Source of the DNA: Heterotrichella gracilis
Taxonomy: Eukaryota > Sar > Xanthophyceae > Tribonematales > Xanthonemataceae
Reading direction: 5' to 3'
NCBI GenBank assembly: GCA_032358255.1
Contig: JAULBX010008440.1
Span: forward strand, 1-64,000
Length of the DNA stretch: 64,000 nt
Shown: in pieces, positions 57,506 to 64,000 of the stretch
How positions within the stretch are numbered: the first letter of the stretch is position 1
Layout of the letters: each line of letters begins with the position of its first letter
Program-made: the position numbers and the translations under genes
The notes under the pieces: generated by a model
The model's input: only the letters and a program-made list of their open reading frames with translations
Databases searched by the model: none
What the model was told of the DNA's origin: nothing

Positions 57506-60356
57506 ATGGCTCCAACGAGCCAAACGACACTTCGCGCCAACTGCTTGAACGTCGCAGCACTGGTCCTTGCCTTCCTGCACGCCAGTAAACTTGTAAATGG
57601 TACGCTCCGATCATCTTGGAGCGGTTTTCGAGAACTATTTGTTGATATCATTGATGTCCCCCGGTTCGGCAGGCATGCATGTGGCTAGCCTTGTGACCAC
57701 AATATGGCGGCTAGTACGACGGCTTCAGGAATCAAACAAGTGCAGAAAGATATTGCATGTTTGCAAATAATTACTTGCTACTGTCGCATTCCCTTACAGC
57801 TGTCTCAGGGTTCCACGTTTTGTTGGTGCCGTGCAGCTGAACCATTCCTAGCCCCAGCCCCAGCCCCAGGACCAGGTATTTGGCCCAGAGCTCCTTGGCC
57901 ACCAGTACTTATAAGTAACGCACCTGGTGACAAGTCTGCACTGATAGTTTGGGACCCACCTTATCCGAGTGACGGGGGTTCGCCGGTATTAACCTACAGG
58001 TAAAGCATCCAAGCAACACATATAACATTAATGTTGCCAGTGCCAAACGGTGACCTATTGCACGTGAAATGCCTTGTGCTCTGAGCCTGCTGTGATGCAG
58101 AGGGATTCTAGCACCATGTAGGTTCAAATTATTGGCACTAAGTACACATCATTCCGCTTCGCAGGATTGAAATTTGTCCAGACTTTATGACATTCCCAGA
58201 TGGCTGCCGTCAGTATTATGGGCCCTGGGCACCACCAGGTAGAATGCTGATGCAGTACACCTTGCCCAGTAAGTGGTGCCCTATAAACCTGCCCAGTACA
58301 AATCAACTTATTTCTGTGCTTGAACGTGCAGGTGTCCAGAATAAGCGCGTTGTCGATGGCCTTTTGAGTGCTCATATATACACAGTCACTGTCTACTGTA
58401 GCAACGCTTTTGGAGAGTCGGACTCCCTCAACGACATGAATGGCCTGGCTTACGGCAAGTTCACAGTATTACCTGCACAGCCACCGGCACCCACCACTCC
58501 TGCAGCACCCACCACTCCTACCACCACTCCTACAGGTAAGTGATCAATAGTCTGACAGTGTCAGGATAGTCTGCCAGCAGTCGCGCTAGCTCCACACTGA
58601 CTGACTGAGAGTGCTGCCTCCAGACTAGCGCAATTGTATCGCAGTAATATGGTTTGACCCAAAGCTTGTGTGTAATCCTCAGCAACAGACTCAACATGTC
58701 TTTTCACCATGCAGACTGCGCAGCTATTGGCAGTATGTGCTCAGACCCACATGTTGCCGGGTTTGATGGCAGGCACTTTGACTTCCACGGTCTGCCTGGG
58801 AAGGTATTCAACATCATCAGTGAGGGTCGCTACCAGGTGCGCACCTGCCAACTGCGTCAGATGTTGCTAATCACAAAGACGTCTTCAATGCCTGTATAAT
58901 TTGCATTTGTGATCCATTCCATGTGCACAATTTGGTATTGCTTGAAAATCGGCCTGTTCTGCCTAGCTTCAAGCAATACAGTGTACATTTGATTACCTCA
59001 GGAGTCCTTTGGTTTAACTTGTCTGCAGGTGAACGCTCTGCTGAGCAACCTGGGCAATTCTGAGGTGATCAACAATTATATGACACTTATTGGCATTCAT
59101 CATGGTGGCGCCAGTGTTGCAGTAGAGGCAGCAGGCAAGGATGACGAGATCAAAGGTGCGTGCGTTTACCTACTGGTATCATTTAAACTCTTCTAGTGCA
59201 GTGGTAGCAACATCCATGTATGTGAGTGATTGATGTAGTCCGACAGTGTCCCAAGCGCAGCACACACCATGCATCTTGCCTGATGGCCGTTCTGCACGCT
59301 TGATTGGTGTCATGCGCTATGCCATGGATGCATGCGCACTGTATATGTGATTGGCTAGTGCACTTTAAGTGTGAAAATTGGCTAACATACTGCGCATGCT
59401 GTTACTGACATGTCCAGACGTGTCGGCGTTGAAAGGCATGCCATGCTATCAACACCAATGGATATTTTGCCATAAAACAAATTGTGCATCTGTTATAGCT
59501 CTTTTTTCTAACAACTACAAAATCTACACTCACTTGTACATGCCATGCAGTGTACGTCAACCACGTGGATGTGACCTCGACCCTTGTGGCTGGTCAGCTG
59601 TATACTGTAAAGGGGAGCAATCTCACAATCACAATGGAGACTGCTCCCGCCCAGTCCTCCCCTGGTGCCACAGTCCAGGTGCCTGCACGTGTGGTGGTGG
59701 CTGGATCTCACATCAAGTTCACCATCAGTGGCGAGAAGCAGTGGCTCAACATTGCAACTGACATTGTCGACAAGTAAGCGCAACTGCATCAACAAATGCA
59801 TGGGCATTTCACTGTACACCATTCCCCGCTTTTTTACGCCATCACTTATGCCATATGTCTCCTTCAGCATTGGCCTTACCTCTCCAAATCTTACCCTGTG
59901 GAATTGTAATTGTGTTCAACTTATGGGTGAATGAGATATTCCTGCTACATTGTCACTGACACTGTACTGTTTTGAATCCCTACTGAACTCTGTTTTATTC
60001 TGCTCAGGTCTGTGACTGACATGCATGGCATTGTGGGACAAACCTGGCGCAACAGCGCCCCCTACACGCTGCCGGTGGTGAACAACACGGTGGTGTGGGA
60101 GGGAGAGACCCAGGACTACCTTGTGAAGGATGGCCTGTTTGGCCATGACTTCTTCTTCAACCAGTATGCTGACTTTTCCAAAGACAGATCAGCATCACCC
60201 GACATGACAACCATGGGTGGCATGGCAGGGGCTAGGAAGCTCAGGTCTGGCAGAAGGCTGCAGGCGCGTGGCCTGGCAATGAACGCTGTGGTATCCTCAG
60301 ATGCCGACATCGAACCTGAATCCATTGCCCATGCAATGATCCATGCCAGCCTGTGA
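57506..60356 (+). CDS. Secreted FN3 / Thr-Pro linker / root-cap (VWD-like) protein
   Basis: Eight exons, join(57506..57599,57837..57999,58165..58238,58332..58535,58715..58836,59029..59155,59551..59773,60008..60356), give 451 residues in one frame. A signal peptide (VAALVLAFLHASKLV) precedes an Ala/Pro stretch and a fibronectin type III domain (about 48-150; ALIVWDPPYPSDGGSPVLTYR, YTVTVYCSNAFGES). A TTPAAPTTPTTT linker follows, then a VWD/root-cap-type domain (about 171-385) with MCSDPHVAGFDGRHFDFHG and DMHGIVGQTWR. The C-terminal tail is basic then disordered. Such proteins are extracellular; a matrix or cell-surface role is inferred. It follows the FAS1 fusion gene in the same orientation. 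I know of no assigned function. Confidence 0.8.
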
Positions 60357-61200
60357 ATGATTATAAAAGATGTCATGAAGGTGGCTTCAGCAAAATTGGC
60401 TGGGAACATGAGTGTGGTTAACGGTGATATCTGAGCTTATCGACAATATCAATATCATTATTTTTGTATGTTTTACGTACAGCGATGACGTGACCACTGC
60501 ACGGCACTGAACACACAATTCCACAGTTCATGTGGTATTTGCCCTGCAAAGGAGGCAGAGATTTACACTATTTTTGTCATACCATAAAGTATACACCTCT
60601 TACTGCATCATCGTGGTCTTAGGTACAATGCTCGTTGAACATATATCAAGACTATTTCACGTAGCTTTAACTTTCTCGCAAACTGACTTGCGAATGATTG
60701 CATTCAGCTGCTCTTCAGGCCATTATCTGTGGTGCTTCATAATACTACTATGACATCCACCTGCTAGATTTTGTGTAGTGAAAAACTGGGGGTTAACATT
60801 GACTGAAAGTGAAAACTTGTTTGATTTAAATGCGGCTGTAGGGTTTACAGGGTTTGCGCTGGAGCCCCACTGGGGCAACTCACATAATTGAAGCCAGTGA
60901 CTTAACAGGTGACCAAAGCAACTTGCAGTGAATACAGCCGCACGCTGCAATGCTGTTTTATAGCTAGCAACTGACGAGTGCAATCTGGCTCTTCTGCTGC
61001 TGCTCTCAACAGCTCTTTCAACCAGCTATTACCGGCGGCCATATTGCTGTATACCGTATTCAGCTGTGCTAGGCAGTGCTGGCCTACCGTCCTCCGCTCC
61101 TTACTTTCTGTACACCAGTCGCAACAACTGTACAACACCACTACAACTGTAGCACCTGCTGCTATGTGACACCAACAGGAAGTGGTCTGCGTGAGTGAGG
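60357..61200. other. Intergenic region before RPC5
   Basis: A tandem spacing of about 840 bp. No coding exon was recognised; it should hold the RPC5 promoter. Confidence 0.6.
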
Positions 61201-64000
61201 ATGTCGTCCCCAGAGGATAGGGTAGTAAGGGAGCTGGATGTATACCTGTGCAAGTCGCTACCAGCGGAGACGCAGGTACACCGCTAGTGTGTGCTTCCTT
61301 GGCGTATGAAAAGGAGTTCTTGACGGTGCAATTAGCCAGCGGTTGCGTAGTGGGCGTCTTATGTTTGAGACGCCCATATATGCATGCATTGTGGCAAGGC
61401 ACTTTGTGTCTATTTCTCTAGCACTTGGTTGTTATAAAAGGTTGGTTTTATTAGCGCCGTATCTCTTCCTGCTTTACCATGTGGTAAAACCACTGGTGTG
61501 CAATGCATGCTTATGCCCCCAATCTGACTGCTCTGCAGTTGTACCTACTGCAATATCCCTTGCGCCCGCCCTGGAGGCCCTACAACAGTGAGCAACCTTT
61601 CGAGCAGGTACTGGTAGCTGCACTTGCACCTTGAACGTTCACCACACTGTCAACATGCAAGGGCTTTCCAGAACATGGGTATCTCTGCCTTGCTGAAGGT
61701 CTGCTTCCAACTCTTTTGCATAGTGCTGGAACCACACAGTAATACCACCATTCGCTGGCACTGTGCATCTCCCTTGGGTTGCTTCTTGCGCGCTTGTTTT
61801 GTCCCTGTCGCGCGCCAGGCACACCCACCAGTCGCTCTCACCCCGCTCACAGGTGCGTGTGAAGCAGAAGGTGAAGAAGATACAGATGCAGGTGCCGCTG
61901 GACACCTCGGCAACCAACTACAGGTATGGGGACCTGCTGCAGCTACCTACACAGCGGTGCAGATATTGGGGACTGCAGGTGCACTTGCCTCCTGCTCGGG
62001 TTCCATATATTGGTTGACCAGTGCAACTGGCAAGCATACATAAGCGCAGGGCACAGGCTCTCTCGATGCAGAGTTCCCTGCATGCGGCCATAACCCAGCT
62101 ATAGGCAGTTACTGCCATGGCACCCTCCCGGTGTTTGCCTTGGGAGCCTTTCTATTAACTGCAGCCATACCTCCCCTCAGGGAGTTTGCAGGCCAGGCGC
62201 TGGAGATAAAAAAGAACCTGCTCAACTCCACTGGCGTGGCCGTGCGCACCAGCCTGGCGGTGGGCGCCATCTCAGGCGACAAGCTGTTGCTGACGCCGGT
62301 GGACAGCGTGGCGCAGATGCGGCCCTCGCTGGCCCACCTGAACATGTCCAAGGAGGAGAAGGAGCGTCAGGACCTAGGGGAGGACGACGATGAGGTGATG
62401 CAGGAGAAGCTGGAGCTGGTGTCGGTGAGTGTAGGGATGAGGATGTACCATTTGACAGGTGCATTGCTGTAGTCCCATTTTGCATCCCTGTGGCACTTAG
62501 TATGTGCATGACGGAGTGCTGGCACAGCACACATGGTGCCTTGCATGATTTGATGCCTGTGGTGACATTGCCATACGCCGTCACAAACCTCATCATTGCA
62601 AATGTCAGTGTTGCCGTGCAAATCACTGGTCAACTGTGGCTGTAAAGCTCGTGTCTGAATGATCATGACATTGGCAGCTGATCAAACGGCAGGCAATGCC
62701 CCTGTGCTTGGCAGATTGTGGCCACGTGGGTAAGACAACATTATGCACACAGAATGCAGCGAGTCCACGTAGGGACATGAGCAATTAACAGCGCTGCCAC
62801 CAAATGCCCCCCCTTCACCCGCCCTGTGCAGGTCCAGGTCCGCAAGCGCGAGACTGAGCGCCAGGTGGAGGCGCGCATGAGGTCATTCGCATGGCTCAAC
62901 CAACAGGTGAGGACCATGCAGGGGAGACAGTCAAGTACATGGATGGGTTCTCTGACTCTGGAGGCAGGAATTGGTTAGGTGGGGGGTTAAGGGGAAGCGG
63001 GGCCCTGTCCACACTGCATGCAGCACTGCAACTTGTGGCATGCCTAGCCACTGAAATTGCACATCCAATGACTCTCAACATAGTACTGGGGGATGCATAC
63101 AGCAATTCTCGTCGGTCCACATCCCTAGCATTCCTGCCTCACTTCAGCTGGAATCAAGGTATGCAATCCCTTCAGGTTGAGGACGACCCCTGGGTGGATT
63201 TGGAGCACCACCCCGAGGACAGTGCGGCTGCCGGCAAGGTGTGGGAAGCGGCGTTCAAGCCGTGTGGTGGGGAGGCCCCCCCGCCCCTCACGCGTTCACA
63301 GTACCTGGCTGCACTGGCACCAGGTGCGCAGACACAGGGCATGTATGCAGCACAGCATTTATGATTGAGCTGATTACATTAATAGTTGCATTGGGTTAAT
63401 CACAAAGAGCGCCTGTGGCAATGCATGGACTTCACAGCTCAGTAACCGTAGGCGCAGTGGCATGAGTGCTTGAGGGTGATTTCGTACATGCCTGTTGGTG
63501 ATGCTTAAACATCACCTCCCAGCCCTTGCCAAGCCACCACAAAGTATGACGCGCAATGCCCAAGGGCTTGACATGCAGCCGCAATGCAAAACTGCATCTG
63601 ACAGCGCCCGCCCTGGTTTTTTGTGGTGCAGGGCGCACCACCCCGTCAGAGTTCAGTCGCGCATCCCGCACGGATGCGCACCCCCCTGCCGCTGCCTCAA
63701 GCCTGGCCAATATCGGCATTCCCGAGGTGGGGGGAAACCCTCCACCACCATTGAAACCCTCAACACTGGGCATAAAATCTGTTCTTATTCACTGGATTAT
63801 CTCAACACTTAAGCACAAACTCTGGGGCGTTTGTGTCAGTGTTTTGGATTTACGCTTGCATCCATGCCATTCCACTTATCATCCGCATCCATGCCCACAG
63901 CAAGGCGCTTTAATCCCCGCAAATCCTGATACTACAACAGCCCCAGCCTCAGCCCTGCCACCCAACAGTGGCAGTGGGGCAAAAACAACAACACAATCCT
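61201..64000 (+). CDS. RPC5: RNA polymerase III subunit RPC5 (POLR3E), partial at right edge
   Basis: Eight exons are visible, join(61201..61275,61539..61607,61853..61923,62181..62424,62832..62906,63176..63323,63632..63726,63901..64000), and the gene runs off the window. The start exon encodes VVRELDVYLCKSLPAETQ and continues LYLLQYPLRPPWRPYN, VRVKQKVKKIQMQVPLDTSATNY, a strand pair ending GDKLLLTPVDSVAQMRPSLAHL, RKRETERQVEARMRSFAWLNQQ and EDDPWVDLEHHPED. This order is that of the RPC5/Sin family N-terminus. Known role: with RPC4 it forms a TFIIF-like heterodimer of Pol III needed for initiation and termination on tRNA and 5S rRNA genes. The last two exons are low complexity and less certain. 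Confidence 0.88.
61351..61376. repeat. 9-bp hairpin in RPC5 intron 1
   Basis: TGGGCGTCT and its complement AGACGCCCA with an 8-nt loop, in the first RPC5 intron. Short, but one more of the perfect hairpins in this window. Confidence 0.8.

Overview
The window is nuclear DNA of a green alga. G+C looks close to one half by eye. Genes are densely split by short GT-AG introns, there are plastid-type genes (a chloroplast pyruvate dehydrogenase E2, a transit-peptide-bearing starch-binding protein), and plant-type telomere repeats occur internally. A trebouxiophyte-like chlorophyte is my inference; no marker fixes the species. All gene models were built by hand by joining exons whose phases agree, and the exon coordinates are given in each entry.

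Layout. 1.9-7.3 kb: an LYR-motif mitochondrial complex III assembly factor (MZM1/LYRM7, minus) head to head with a plastid-targeted CBM20 starch-binding coiled-coil protein (plus). 8.5-16.3 kb: a complete ciliary IFT38/CLUAP1 gene (minus) head to head with a GT61-type glycosyltransferase that carries a long low-complexity tail (plus). 17.6-23.4 kb: a large coiled-coil protein, possibly FBF1-like, whose second intron holds a short retroposon copy with a 16-bp target-site duplication. 24.1-26.5 kb: ribosomal protein S20 (minus) head to head with RanBP1 (plus). 27.5-32.5 kb: a 13-exon secreted lysyl-endopeptidase-like protease. 34.7-37.6 kb: an unrecognised gene (minus). 39.1-43.2 kb: a membrane-anchored epoxide hydrolase (minus) head to head with cytochrome oxidase subunit VIa (plus). 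43.9-46.7 kb: plastid pyruvate dehydrogenase E2. 47.5-60.4 kb: two secreted wall-type proteins, a FAS1/Pro-rich/expansin-like fusion with a second intact copy of its last exon 1.2 kb downstream, and an FN3/root-cap-like protein. 61.2 kb to the right edge: RNA polymerase III subunit RPC5, cut by the window.

The genes do not form a pathway. Two groups stand out: one certain and one possible ciliary/centriolar gene (IFT38 and the coiled-coil gene), and a run of extracellular proteins. Scattered through introns and intergenic DNA are short perfect hairpins with unrelated sequences, which look like snap-back (template-switch) products. I found no CRISPR array, rRNA, tRNA or virus-like element.
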